Counted from the first letter of the stretch, positions 45,168 to 52,587 are shown. The stretch is 64,000 nt of DNA from Pseudoxanthomonas sangjuensis (GCF_010211755.1 NZ_PDWR01000002.1:124001-188000); one strand, 5' to 3'. A program made the numbers and translations. Notes: generated by a model from the letters alone, not told the origin.

Positions 45168-46325
45168 TTGGACCGTCGTGCTTTCCTGCAAGGTTCGCTG
45201 GCTACCGCGCTGGCCGCGGCGACCGCTGACGTGGCCGCCGCCGCGCAGGCCGCATCCGCCGCCGCGGCGCCGCCGCCCGCATTCCCGCCGGTCGACGCGC
45301 GCAGCGTGTGGCTGGTCGGCGACAGCGCGCCGCCGGATCCGCTGGCGATGACCGCGCGGCTGGCGGAACTGGCCCGCGGCAACGCCGACATCCGCGACCG
45401 TTACCAGGACGGCGGCGTGGTCGCCGAACTGGAGCGCAGCTTCGCGCAATTGCTGGGCAAGGAGGACTGCGCGTTCTTCCCCACCGGCACGCTGACCAAC
45501 AACGTGGCGGTGCGCGTGCTGTGCGGGGAGCAGCGGCGCGCGCTGGTGCAGCAGGAGAGCCACCTGTACCGCGACGAAAGCGATGCGGCGCAGCGCCTGT
45601 CGGGCATCAACCTGTTGCCGCTGGCGGCGGGTCGCGCCAGTCCGACGCTGGAAGAAATGCGCGGCGCGATCGATGCGTCGGAAAACGGGCCGTATCCGAT
45701 GAAGATCGGCGCGGTGTCGCTGGAAAGCCCGGTGCGGCGCGCCGATGGCGAGATGGTGCCGCTGCCGCTGGTGAAGGAAATCGCCACGCTGGCCCGCGCG
45801 CATGGCGCGCGCCTGCACCTGGACGGGGCGCGGTTGCTGCTCGCGCAGCCGGGTTTCGACCTGGCCGCGTACACGGCGCTGTTCGATACGGTGTACGTGT
45901 CGCTGTACAAGTACCTGGAAGCGCCGTTCGGTGCGGTGCTGGCCGGGTCGAAGGCGGATATCGCGGAGGCGCGCGACCTGCGCCACGTCTATGGCGGTGC
46001 GCTCTACCAGGGCTGGATGCCGGCGGCGCTGGCGCACGATGCCTTGCCGCGTTTCCGTTCGGAAATCGTGGTAGCGCACCAGCGTGCGCGGCAGTTGGTG
46101 TCGGCGCTGGTCGACAGCGGCAAGGTGCGAGATGGAAGTTCGCCGCATGCGTCGAACATCTTCTGGCTGGAGATGGAGCAGTCGCTGGCCGAAGCGGCGT
46201 TCGAGCGCGGCCGGCAGGCGGGCATCCGCGTGGGCCGCTGGAAGGACGGGCGCATCCCGCTGTATGCGAATACGACGATCCTGCGGCGACCGCTGGAGGA
46301 ATACGTGGGGTTGTTCCTTGGCTGA
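45168..46325 (+). CDS. Tat-exported beta-eliminating lyase / threonine-aldolase-like PLP enzyme
   Basis: A 385-residue fold-type I PLP protein. The N terminus MDRRAFLQGSLATALAAATA is a twin-arginine signal. FFPTGTLTNNVAV, HLDGARLL (Asp219 for the PLP nitrogen) and SLYKYLEAPFGAVLAG with Lys248 as the PLP lysine follow the threonine-aldolase family, though SLYKYLEAP differs from the usual SLSKGLGAP. The start is TTG 45168, 10 bases after GGAG. A periplasmic aldolase-like enzyme is uncommon. Substrate uncertain. It lies between icmF and a stray copy of the icmF tail. Confidence 0.78.
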   Translation: MDRRAFLQGSLATALAAATADVAAAAQAASAAAAPPPAFPPVDARSVWLVGDSAPPDPLAMTARLAELARGNADIRDRYQDGGVVAELERSFAQLLGKEDCAFFPTGTLTNNVAVRVLCGEQRRALVQQESHLYRDESDAAQRLSGINLLPLAAGRASPTLEEMRGAIDASENGPYPMKIGAVSLESPVRRADGEMVPLPLVKEIATLARAHGARLHLDGARLLLAQPGFDLAAYTALFDTVYVSLYKYLEAPFGAVLAGSKADIAEARDLRHVYGGALYQGWMPAALAHDALPRFRSEIVVAHQRARQLVSALVDSGKVRDGSSPHASNIFWLEMEQSLAEAAFERGRQAGIRVGRWKDGRIPLYANTTILRRPLEEYVGLFLG

Positions 46326-46377
46326 GGATATGGACAAGAGGTGGGCTCGGACCGAGAATCGGGCCGATCTGTGACGC

Positions 46378-46509
46378 TACCTGCAGCGCACCGCCCGCGA
46401 GCGGCGCAACGTGTTCGCAGCGCTGGCGGAGGCGGTGAAGACCCACGGCCTTGGGCAGATCAGTCATGCACTGTACGATGTGGGTGGAGAGTACAGGCGG
46501 AATATGTAG
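46378..46509 (+). pseudogene. Ectopic second copy of the icmF 3' end
   Basis: These 132 bp encode 43 residues and a stop that match the last 43 residues of IcmF at 40 positions. There are 19 base differences, mostly silent, and the copy uses more A/T third positions (ctt, cat, gat, ggt, agg, aat). A TGA lies just upstream in frame and no start is near, so it is not expressed as a gene. The DUF4333 gene starts 4 bp after it. It looks like the flank of a transferred segment or an old duplication. Confidence 0.85.
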
Positions 46510-46512
46510 ACC

Positions 46513-47514
46513 ATGCCAGGTCCGGCTAACAAACGCAGCGTCAACGCCGACACGGCGGTGAAGAAGATTTGCGCTGCTGCCGTGATATTCCTCTCCACCG
46601 TGTGCGCTGCAGCTGTGAGCGCTGAGATGCAGAAGGTGTCAACGGATGAGCTCGAGCGTCGGCTCGATGCGAGTCTGGTGGAGCGTGGCGAGCTGGCGAA
46701 CTCCGTCGATTGCCCAGACGAACTGGATAAGAAAAAGGGCGCGCAGGTCGAGTGCGCCGCCGTTTTTTTAGGCCTTGAGCAGATCCTGACTGTTACGTTC
46801 AACGGGATCGACGGCGATCTGATCAACGTCCAGGTGACGGAACGGCCGCGCCGTGTAACCCCGTTTGGGCTCGCCAACCTGCTCAAGACATTCCTGGATG
46901 AACTGGGTATACCAGCGGACTCCATCGACTGTCCGGATGCGCTGAATGCGGACAAGGGATCGCAGGTCGAGTGCGCCGTCGTCCGTAATGGCCTGGGGTA
47001 CACCGCGACGGCCACGTCGAATGGAGCCAACGGCAACACGGTCGACGTCAACTATGTTGTCCCGGAGAAGCCGAGTTGGTGGCCTCGGGACGGACTCTCC
47101 GGTCACATTCAGGCGGTCTTGAAGGAACATAGAGGTATATCGCCGGACTCCGCCGATTGTCCCGACAAGCTGGATATCGACGACGGCTCGGAGGTTGAGT
47201 GCACTTTCGTCATCGACGGTCTGGAACTGACCGCGACACTCACGTCGAATGGGGGCAAAATCGATCTTCTCACCGCGGAAAATCCGAACAGGTTGACTCA
47301 AGAAGGGCTCGTGAAGCGCGTAACGCAGGCAGTGACCGAAGTGACCGGCCAGAGCCCGGGCAAGGTGGAATGCCCTGAAGAAGGGCTGACTGCCGAGGTC
47401 GGCGAGATTCAGCGGTGCGTGGTCTCGACAGGCGCGGATGAGTTTGGTGTCACCGTGAGGGTCACGGGGGTCGAGGGCGGTGCAGTGAATTACGATATTA
47501 CGCGTAGCAAATAG
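46513..47514 (+). CDS. Exported protein with four tandem DUF4333-like repeats
   Basis: A 333-residue protein with a signal peptide (AAAVIFLSTVCAAAVSA, about residues 21-37). The rest is four repeats of about 65-70 residues (roughly 42-110, 114-182, 190-258, 263-331). Each has an amphipathic helix, a CPD-x-L or CPE segment, a G-x-x-V/I-x-C second Cys and a beta-hairpin (LTATLTSNG-like), so one disulphide per repeat is likely. This is the DUF4333 pattern, best known from actinobacterial lipoproteins. Base and codon use are clearly lower in GC than in the surroundings, which suggests transfer. Function unknown. Confidence 0.78.
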   Translation: MPGPANKRSVNADTAVKKICAAAVIFLSTVCAAAVSAEMQKVSTDELERRLDASLVERGELANSVDCPDELDKKKGAQVECAAVFLGLEQILTVTFNGIDGDLINVQVTERPRRVTPFGLANLLKTFLDELGIPADSIDCPDALNADKGSQVECAVVRNGLGYTATATSNGANGNTVDVNYVVPEKPSWWPRDGLSGHIQAVLKEHRGISPDSADCPDKLDIDDGSEVECTFVIDGLELTATLTSNGGKIDLLTAENPNRLTQEGLVKRVTQAVTEVTGQSPGKVECPEEGLTAEVGEIQRCVVSTGADEFGVTVRVTGVEGGAVNYDITRSK

Positions 47515-47518
47515 GACC

Positions 47519-47592
47519 GTAGGCTGGGATGAAGCGAAGCACAATCCCAGCATTGCCTGGTTGCTGGGTTGATAAGGCCAACCCAGCCTACG
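47519..47592. repeat. REPIN-like inverted doublet (GTAGGCTGGGATGAAGCGAAG type)
   Basis: GTAGGCTGGGATGAAGCGAA with CAATCCCAGC at the left and GCTGGGTTGATAAGG with CCAACCCAGCCTAC at the right form an inverted pair around a short spacer, starting 5 bp after the DUF4333 stop. Confidence 0.65.
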
Positions 47593-47611
47593 CCCCTCCG
47601 TGGCGCCCGGC

Positions 47612-47815
47612 CTAGCGGTTAACCGCCGGCCCGTTCACCCCAGCATAGCCATTCGCGCAACCGGTGGTGCAGGTGCTCGCCAGCATGTTGTAGACGATCT
47701 GCCCGACATTAGTGCTTCGAGCGGAAGTGGCCGACGCCGTTGCTGGTGTCGCCGCCGCCCATGGTGTACGGGCTGCCGTCGACCAAGTTCCAGCCCGCGT
47801 AGGTCGGATGAGCTT
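47612..47815 (-). pseudogene. Possible decayed gene fragment
   Basis: On the minus strand one frame reads YAGWNLVDGSPYTMGGG and DTSNGVGHF before a stop, and the next frame continues as QIVYNMLASTCTTGC and ANGYAGVNGP to a stop at 47612. Both look like real protein (aromatic and Gly-rich, Cys pair) but are not in one frame. The simplest reading is the 3' end of a frameshifted exported-protein gene whose 5' part is missing. I do not recognise the family. Confidence 0.3.
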
Positions 47816-47817
47816 TT

Positions 47818-47902
47818 GTAGGTTGTGGCGAACGAAGTGAACTCCGACTGCGCGAGAAATCAAGGCGGGGCGATGTTGGGGTTCGCTGTGCTAACCCCGA
47901 CC
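47818..47902. repeat. REPIN-like inverted doublet (GTAGGTTGTGGCGAACGAAG type)
   Basis: GTAGGTTGTGGCGAACGAAG and GAACTCCGAC at the left face GTTGGGGTTCGC and GCTAACCCCGACC at the right. It is the same element type as 45028-45118. A further half-copy, GTAGGTCGGATGAGC, lies directly to the left (47799-47813). Confidence 0.6.
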
Positions 47903-47915
47903 GCTCGACTCACAC

Positions 47916-48806
47916 TCACTCAACTGTTGGATATCTCATCGCCAACGCCTGCATGATCAGATTGCGCTTGGCGAGCGGAATGGTCTCATTGCCGTAAGTG
48001 AACCAGTCGCAACCGCGACCCATTGGGGTGAATACGAACACATCCGAAGCCTTTCCGGCTTCGGTCTTCTCCACCCACCAGCCGGGCAGGGCAATCGCTG
48101 GATCGACGCGAACAGCTTCGCCCAGGCTCTCGCGCAGGTAGCCTGCAAGGAACTTGGCCTGACGCCTCGACTGTTCTATCGGCTTGAAGGTAGTGCAGTC
48201 GGGGAATTTCAGCACCTCGCCATCGAACCCGACCTTGGCGGACTCACTGGGCGCGACATTCTTCGGTTTACGGAAGGACTTCGTCTCCACGGCGAAGACA
48301 CCGCGCGGGGCGATGACGACGTGATCGATGTTGAAATCGCCGCAGGGCAGGTCGTGCATCACGATGCAGCCTTGTGCGACAAGGCGGTTCAGCTGCGTGC
48401 CGGTGACACGTTCTGCCAGCAGACCGTCGCGCGCCTGATCCCTTTCCCTTGAGTGGCGCTGGTATTGCCAGAAGCCGTATCCGAAGAACAACGCCCATCC
48501 GACAAGGAATACCAACTCGTTCGCGCCGACCCCGACTTTCGTCCAATCGATTCGGAGCGTCGCCCAAATAAGAAACAGCATGGGTAGCGCAAGGATCATG
48601 AGGCCGAGGCTGAAACCGAGTTCGTCCCGAGCTTTGTCAATGCGATCCAGCAGTTGCTGGCCAGGCACGTGTCCGATCTGCTTGCCATGCAGCGGAGAAC
48701 GTCGCTCCCGCGATTTGCGCATTACCTTGAGTGCAAGAACGATGGCCAGGGTGATGAGTGCCGAGCCAAGAAATACCGCATGGCCAATGAACATTTGCCA
48801 CTTCAT
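47916..48806 (-). CDS. Membrane-anchored NERD-domain (nuclease-related) protein
   Basis: A 296-residue protein: an N-terminal transmembrane helix (about 5-25), a charged loop, two further helices (about 60-115), then a NERD domain (about 140-285). GDFNIDHVVIAPRGVFAVE and VETKSF contain the D...E-x-K residues of the restriction-endonuclease-like fold. NERD proteins are presumed to act on nucleic acid, but few have a known role; some occur in defence or mobile regions. The ATG at 48806 (MKWQMFIGH) is favoured; 35 upstream codons in frame lack similarity. Codon use is lower in GC than flanking genes, as for the DUF4333 gene. Confidence 0.82.
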   Translation of the reverse strand: MKWQMFIGHAVFLGSALITLAIVLALKVMRKSRERRSPLHGKQIGHVPGQQLLDRIDKARDELGFSLGLMILALPMLFLIWATLRIDWTKVGVGANELVFLVGWALFFGYGFWQYQRHSRERDQARDGLLAERVTGTQLNRLVAQGCIVMHDLPCGDFNIDHVVIAPRGVFAVETKSFRKPKNVAPSESAKVGFDGEVLKFPDCTTFKPIEQSRRQAKFLAGYLRESLGEAVRVDPAIALPGWWVEKTEAGKASDVFVFTPMGRGCDWFTYGNETIPLAKRNLIMQALAMRYPTVE

Positions 48807-49044
48807 GCTGATTTCCCCATACGCTCTGGTTCGCAAGGAGGATAACCCCCACAAGACCACTTGAGGCCACCCATCGTGGCGACCATTGCACGGTCGTGTG
48901 GGCGGAAACACGCCGAAGTCGTAATCGGACGTTCATCGATTGGACGCTCATCGCCCCGCGCCACGCGTTACGATGCCGCACTCCATCGGCTGCACTTCGT
49001 GATTCCCGCATGCGGGCCTGCGATTCCCACGACCCCCTGGCGGC

Positions 49045-49902
49045 ATGAGCGATACGTCGACGCAACCGGACACCAGGGCCGAGCCCCTGGCCGATCGCCT
49101 GCGGCCGTGGATCGCCGCGCTGACCAGCGCGCTGCTGCACGTGCTGATGCTGGCGGCCCTGCTGTGGGCCGCCAAGCCGGTGCTGACCTCGCCGCAGAGC
49201 GCGGCCAGCAGCGGTTCCCGGACCCGGGTGGCGTTCGTCGGCGAAGGCGCGCCGCCCGAACAGCCCACGCCGGCCCCACCGCGCCCGAAGCCCGCGAAGA
49301 AGACGCCCACGCCGCCGTCCGCGGCGAAGGCGCGCGAACGCGTGAAGCCGCGCAAGCCGGTGCTGGAGGCCGAACTGATCGAACGCCCGAGCGAACCGAC
49401 ACCCGAATCGCGCGACAACCCGGAGCCACCCGAGGACAGCCGGACGCAGGCGCCCGCCGCGAGCCCGCCGGCGTCGGTCCAGCGCCGCTCGCGGCGGTGG
49501 GGACGGCCGCCGGGCCTGATCGAGGAAGACACCGCGCCCACCGACAACGGGCGGGTCGCGGGGCCGGCCAACCGCCGCGGCAACCGGGGCAGCCCGACCG
49601 CCACCGGGCCCAGCATGGAGGTGGGCGGCTACCAGATCATCTACGACCTGCGCGCGGAAACGCGGCTGCGCAGCTGGATGGCGCAGGGGGTGAAGGAGCT
49701 GTACATCCCGCTGCCGGGCACGCAGTACCTGATGGCGTGCCCGGCGGAAGTCGCACTGCGGCGCGGCTCCGGCAACTGCCGCCTGCTCGAACCCGATTCC
49801 CCCGAGTTGCAGGCCATCGGCGACGCCCGCCAGATCATCACCGTGATGTACGTGTACCACCGCGGCGACCTGCTGTGGAGCGGCCCCGGGGCGTACCGCT
49901 GA
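49045..49902 (+). CDS. TonB-like envelope protein: membrane anchor, Pro-rich spacer, C-terminal domain of unknown function
   Basis: A 285-residue protein. A short cytoplasmic head, one transmembrane helix (ALTSALLHVLMLAALLWAA, about 26-44), a long Pro/Lys/Glu-rich spacer (about 70-175), then a globular domain (about 190-285) starting GGYQIIYDLRAETRL. This is the layout of TonB and related periplasm-spanning proteins, but the C-terminal domain is not recognisable as a TonB fold, and no ExbBD lies nearby. Two Cys (MACPAEV, GNCRLL) may pair. Function unknown. Confidence 0.65.
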   Translation: MSDTSTQPDTRAEPLADRLRPWIAALTSALLHVLMLAALLWAAKPVLTSPQSAASSGSRTRVAFVGEGAPPEQPTPAPPRPKPAKKTPTPPSAAKARERVKPRKPVLEAELIERPSEPTPESRDNPEPPEDSRTQAPAASPPASVQRRSRRWGRPPGLIEEDTAPTDNGRVAGPANRRGNRGSPTATGPSMEVGGYQIIYDLRAETRLRSWMAQGVKELYIPLPGTQYLMACPAEVALRRGSGNCRLLEPDSPELQAIGDARQIITVMYVYHRGDLLWSGPGAYR

Positions 49903-49974
49903 GCGGGCGATGGCGCGGGTTTGCCCGCCGCGTTTTCCGCTAATCTGATTGCCAGTCCTTCCCCCGGAGGCCCC

Positions 49975-50388
49975 ATGCCTGGCGCGATACGGCTGGAGAT
50001 CGTCGATGGCGTGCCGGTGGCACGACTGACGGACACGCACGGGGCATTCGAACCGGCCGTCGATCTGGTCGCCGGGGTCATCCGGCGCATGGTGGCGGAA
50101 GGCCATCCGCACCTGCTGCTGGACGTCGCCGACGCCGGCTTCGCCGCGCCGGCCCTGGTGGACCGCCTGCGCATGGTGCGCCAGTGGGCCGACGCCGCCG
50201 ACGGCCGGTTGCGGATCGCGGTGGTGGCGCCGGCGTCGTTCATCGACCACGATCGCTTCGGCGTGGTGGCCGCCGGCAACTTCGGGCTGGCCGCGCAGGT
50301 GTTCGAACGCGAAGCGGATGCGGTCGCCTGGCTGCTGGCCGCACGCGCGGACGAACTGCGCCGGAACGCGGCGTTGCCGAAGAAATGA
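49975..50388 (+). CDS. Small STAS-like protein of unknown function
   Basis: A 137-residue soluble protein with alternating strands and helices: IRLEIVDGVPVARLTD, HPHLLLDVADAGF, LRIAVVAPASFIDHDRFGVVA, VFEREADAVAWLLA. The pattern matches the STAS/SEC14-like (SpoIIAA-like) family seen in many proteobacterial proteins that carry no catalytic residues. A clear GGAGG lies 5 bases before the ATG at 49975. It stands alone and ends in a terminator shared with the converging gene. Partner and role are unknown. Confidence 0.65.
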   Translation: MPGAIRLEIVDGVPVARLTDTHGAFEPAVDLVAGVIRRMVAEGHPHLLLDVADAGFAAPALVDRLRMVRQWADAADGRLRIAVVAPASFIDHDRFGVVAAGNFGLAAQVFEREADAVAWLLAARADELRRNAALPKK

Positions 50389-50415
50389 AAACGCCCGGCA
50401 CCTGGCCGGGCGTTT
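50388..50415. terminator. Bidirectional terminator
   Basis: AAACGCCCGGC and GCCGGGCGTTT form an 11-bp stem with a short loop at the stop codon of the STAS-like gene. A-runs and T-runs flank it on both strands, and the converging Q/R-rich gene ends 26 bp further on. Confidence 0.75.
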
Positions 50416-50440
50416 CCGTTGCGGCGGGCGCGGGCGGCGC

Positions 50441-51748
50441 TCAGAGCAACTGCTGCAGCCCGAGGATCGCGACCACCACCGCGGCCGCGATCGCCAGGTC
50501 GTCGCCGTCGCGCCGGGCGTAGCGGTCCTGGGCGTAGTAACCGTCGGCGTAGCCGCGCTCGTAACCCTGGCGGAAGTAGTAGCGGTACTGGTCGTAGCCG
50601 AGGTAGCGGCCGTCGTAGCCGTAGCTGGCGTCCAGGTAGCCGTAGCCGCCGCGGACGTCGTAGCGCCAGCCGTCGGCGCGATCCGCGCGGCCCGCGTACA
50701 GGCCTTCGCGGTAGCCGTATTCGACCGCCTGCCGCATCAGCTCGGCGCCGTAGCGGTTGGTCTGGTAGTAGCGGCCGCCGTAGCGGTAGCGGTAGATCGC
50801 CGGCGAGTAGTAGTACGGATCGTCGTCGTAGTTGTAGTTCGAATTCCACAGCATCTGCTGGCGGCGCAGGCGCTGGTAGTACGCCTGCTGCTGGCGGTAC
50901 TGGGCCAGGCGGTGCTGCCGCTGCAACTGGCGCCGCCACTGCAGCGCGGCGGCGGTGCGCTGGCGCTGCTCGTACTGGTAGCGTTCGCTGCGCGCGCGTT
51001 CCTCGCGGATGCGGCGTTCCTGCAGGTCGCGGCTCAGGCGGCGCTGGCCGTACGGCGGGCGCTGCCAGTCGCCGCGCTGCGCCTGCTCGTTGCGGCGCTG
51101 CTGCTCGGCCAGCCGGCGCTGCCGCTCGTCCTGCTGGCGCTGCTGCTGCGTGGCGACGCGCTGCTGCTCCTGCCGGCGCCGCTCCGCTTCAAGGCGCTGG
51201 CGCTGCAGCTCGGCCGCGCGCTGGCGCTGCCCGGCATCGCGCTGCGCCTGCTGGCTGCGCCGCTGCTGTTCGGCCAGGCGTTGCCGTTCGTCGCGCTCGC
51301 GCTGTTGCGCGGCCGCGGATTGCGGTTCCTGCCGGCGCCGATCGGTCTCGGCGCGCTGGCGCTGCTGTTCGGCCAGCTGTTGGCGCCGTTCGCCGTCGTG
51401 CCGTGCCTGCTCGCCGCGCCGCTGCTGCTCGGCGATGCGGCGCTGCTGCAGCTCGGCCGCGTGGCGCTGCTGCCGTTCGGCGCGCTGGCGTTGCTGCGCG
51501 GCCTGGGCCTGCTGTTGCTGGCCGCGCTGGCGTTCGGCCTGCTGCTGGCGATGCTGCTCGATCCGCGCGGCCTGTGCCTGCCGGTGCTGCTCGGCCTTCT
51601 TTTTCGCGTCGGCGGAAGCGTCCTGCTCCTGGCGTTCGCGCGATTGCCCCGGGCGGTATTGCGATTGCGCGGCGGAGGGCAGGCCGCCCGCCAGCACCAG
51701 GGCCAGCGCGGACGCCCACAAGGCGGAAGAGGAACGGGAGACTTTCAT
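50441..51748 (-). CDS. Exported Gln/Arg-rich coiled-coil protein with a Tyr-rich C-terminal region
   Basis: A 435-residue protein of extreme composition. Signal peptide: ALWASALALVLAGGLPSAAQ (about 10-29). Residues ~35-300 are Gln, Arg, Ala and Glu repeats (RRLAEQQRR, RQRAELQRQR) and predict a long, strongly basic helix or coiled coil. Residues ~310-415 are Tyr/Arg/Gly-rich (YYSPAIYRYRYGGRYY; GYxxG pieces). The C terminus (DLAIAAAVVVAILGLQQLL) is hydrophobic and may insert in a membrane. The ATG at 51748 gives the signal peptide. A structural or surface role is inferred; no family was recognised. Confidence 0.72.
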   Translation of the reverse strand: MKVSRSSSALWASALALVLAGGLPSAAQSQYRPGQSRERQEQDASADAKKKAEQHRQAQAARIEQHRQQQAERQRGQQQQAQAAQQRQRAERQQRHAAELQQRRIAEQQRRGEQARHDGERRQQLAEQQRQRAETDRRRQEPQSAAAQQRERDERQRLAEQQRRSQQAQRDAGQRQRAAELQRQRLEAERRRQEQQRVATQQQRQQDERQRRLAEQQRRNEQAQRGDWQRPPYGQRRLSRDLQERRIREERARSERYQYEQRQRTAAALQWRRQLQRQHRLAQYRQQQAYYQRLRRQQMLWNSNYNYDDDPYYYSPAIYRYRYGGRYYQTNRYGAELMRQAVEYGYREGLYAGRADRADGWRYDVRGGYGYLDASYGYDGRYLGYDQYRYYFRQGYERGYADGYYAQDRYARRDGDDLAIAAAVVVAILGLQQLL

Positions 51749-51911
51749 GTCGACACCTGCCGTGTTCGCGGACCGGCACCACGCCGGTTGCGACACCAAT
51801 TAGCTACCGCGCTTCTGAATGCAATCTGAGGTGCGCAAGCGCCGTTTAACCGGCAGAAAACCTGCGGAAAAATGGAAGCGGTTTCATGTCGGTGCGCTTG
51901 CCGCCTCGCAT

Positions 51912-51931
51912 GGGTGGGCCTGAACCCACCC
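51912..51931 (-). terminator. GGGTGGG/CCCACCC hairpin
   Basis: GGGTGGG, a 6-nt CCTGAA loop and CCCACCC form a perfect 7-bp stem 23 bp downstream of the stop of the leftward gene at 51954-52406. No T-run follows, so termination is likely but not certain. Confidence 0.45.
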
Positions 51932-51953
51932 TGCGACGTCGGGTGCGCAGCGG

Positions 51954-52406
51954 TCAGCGCGGCATGGCTTCGGGATCGTCGAACTGCCGCGCGTAATCCG
52001 CCAGGGACTTGCGCATCGCGGCGATGGCTTCGCGTTTCTCCGGGTCGCGCTTGAGCGTTCCGGCGTTCTGCATCAACGGCAGGATGATGCCGTGCAGCGC
52101 CGCATCGGCCTCCGGCGGCAGTTTGCAGTTGGCGATCACGAATCGAACGTTGTCTTCGACTTCGCCTGCAAGCCGGACGGCATCGGCGGGCGCGGCGTGC
52201 CCGGCCTCGTAATGGCCAAGCCCGTCGACCGCGGCGCGAATGTTCCGCATCCCCTGCTGCAAGGATGCGTCGACCGGATAACGCGCCGATGCGGTGTCTG
52301 CCGGCACGGGATGGGGGTGTTGGTCATGGCCATGGTCCTGGGCGCATGCCGAACCTACGACACCCCCCGAGATCGCAAGCACAACCACGGCGATCAGCGT
52401 ACGCAT
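51954..52406 (-). CDS. Exported His-rich small protein, DnrO-like helical domain
   Basis: A 150-residue protein with a signal peptide (VVVLAISGGVVGSACA, so the mature protein starts near QDHGHDQHPHP, a His-rich metal-binding-like head). The rest is helical: QGMRNIRAAVDGL, VEDNVRFVIANCKLPPEADAALHGIILPLM. It resembles the small periplasmic proteins annotated as DnrO in pseudomonads and xanthomonads, whose role is not defined. It is divergent from the DUF2892 gene, with FNR-type sites in the 181-bp gap. Confidence 0.6.
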   Translation of the reverse strand: MRTLIAVVVLAISGGVVGSACAQDHGHDQHPHPVPADTASARYPVDASLQQGMRNIRAAVDGLGHYEAGHAAPADAVRLAGEVEDNVRFVIANCKLPPEADAALHGIILPLMQNAGTLKRDPEKREAIAAMRKSLADYARQFDDPEAMPR

Positions 52407-52461
52407 TTCTCTTCTCCGATGGATGTTGGCTGCAGGCTACGCCTCCGGCGGGCGCCGATGG

Positions 52462-52475
52462 CTGATCCAGGTCAA
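52462..52475. promoter_or_regulatory. Second FNR/Dnr-like site (imperfect)
   Basis: CTGAT-N4-GTCAA matches the FNR pattern TTGAT-N4-ATCAA at eight of ten positions. Its centre lies 62 bp before the ATG of the leftward exported gene. Placed at -41.5, it predicts a start near 52427; TAGCCT on the minus strand (52439-52434) would then be a weak -10. Confidence 0.35.
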
Positions 52476-52519
52476 GCGCTCCCTTCGCGGTCGGCGCTGG
52501 GTGGCCGGGCCGCGCGATC

Positions 52520-52533
52520 TTGATCCCGATCAA
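52520..52533 (+). promoter_or_regulatory. Consensus FNR/Dnr box
   Basis: TTGATCCCGATCAA fits the FNR consensus TTGAT-N4-ATCAA at all ten defined positions. Its centre is exactly 41.5 bp before a start site near 52568 that is predicted from the -10 candidate CATACT (52555-52560). This is the spacing of a class II FNR-activated promoter, and it drives the DUF2892 gene. Anaerobic or low-oxygen induction is inferred. Confidence 0.7.
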
Positions 52534-52554
52534 TGCCGCGATGCGTGGCGGGCG

Positions 52555-52560
52555 CATACT
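52555..52560 (+). promoter_or_regulatory. -10 element of the DUF2892 gene
   Basis: CATACT matches TATAAT at four of six positions and lies correctly placed for activation from the FNR box upstream. No -35 hexamer is visible, as expected of an activator-dependent promoter. Confidence 0.45.
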
Positions 52561-52587
52561 GCGCGCCCCCTTAGGGAGGACACGCAG

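Larger units (their letters stand above)
47515..47915. other. Repeat-rich gap with a possible gene remnant
   Basis: The 401 bp between the DUF4333 and NERD genes hold two REPIN-like doublets (47519-47592 and 47818-47902). Between them is a lower-GC stretch whose minus strand shows protein-like frames broken by a stop or frameshift. No intact gene is supported. Confidence 0.6.

Noticed and set aside
44816-46337. Minus-strand frame covering the repeats and the aldolase gene
   Set aside because: It is the complement of the aldolase-like gene and palindromic repeats; it has no domain or start signal.
46326-46377. Search for an insertion-sequence end or target duplication at the border of the icmF tail copy
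   Set aside because: No inverted terminal repeat, no transposase frame and no clear direct repeat were seen there.
44704-48950. Prophage or integrative element
   Set aside because: No integrase, phage structural gene, tRNA target or long flanking repeats are visible; only repeats and two AT-richer genes.
50419-51849. Two plus-strand open frames of about 480-500 codons opposite the Q/R-rich gene
   Set aside because: They are Leu/Ala- or Arg/Ala-rich complements of the Gln/Arg codons. Only the minus strand has a signal peptide and a ribosome-binding site.
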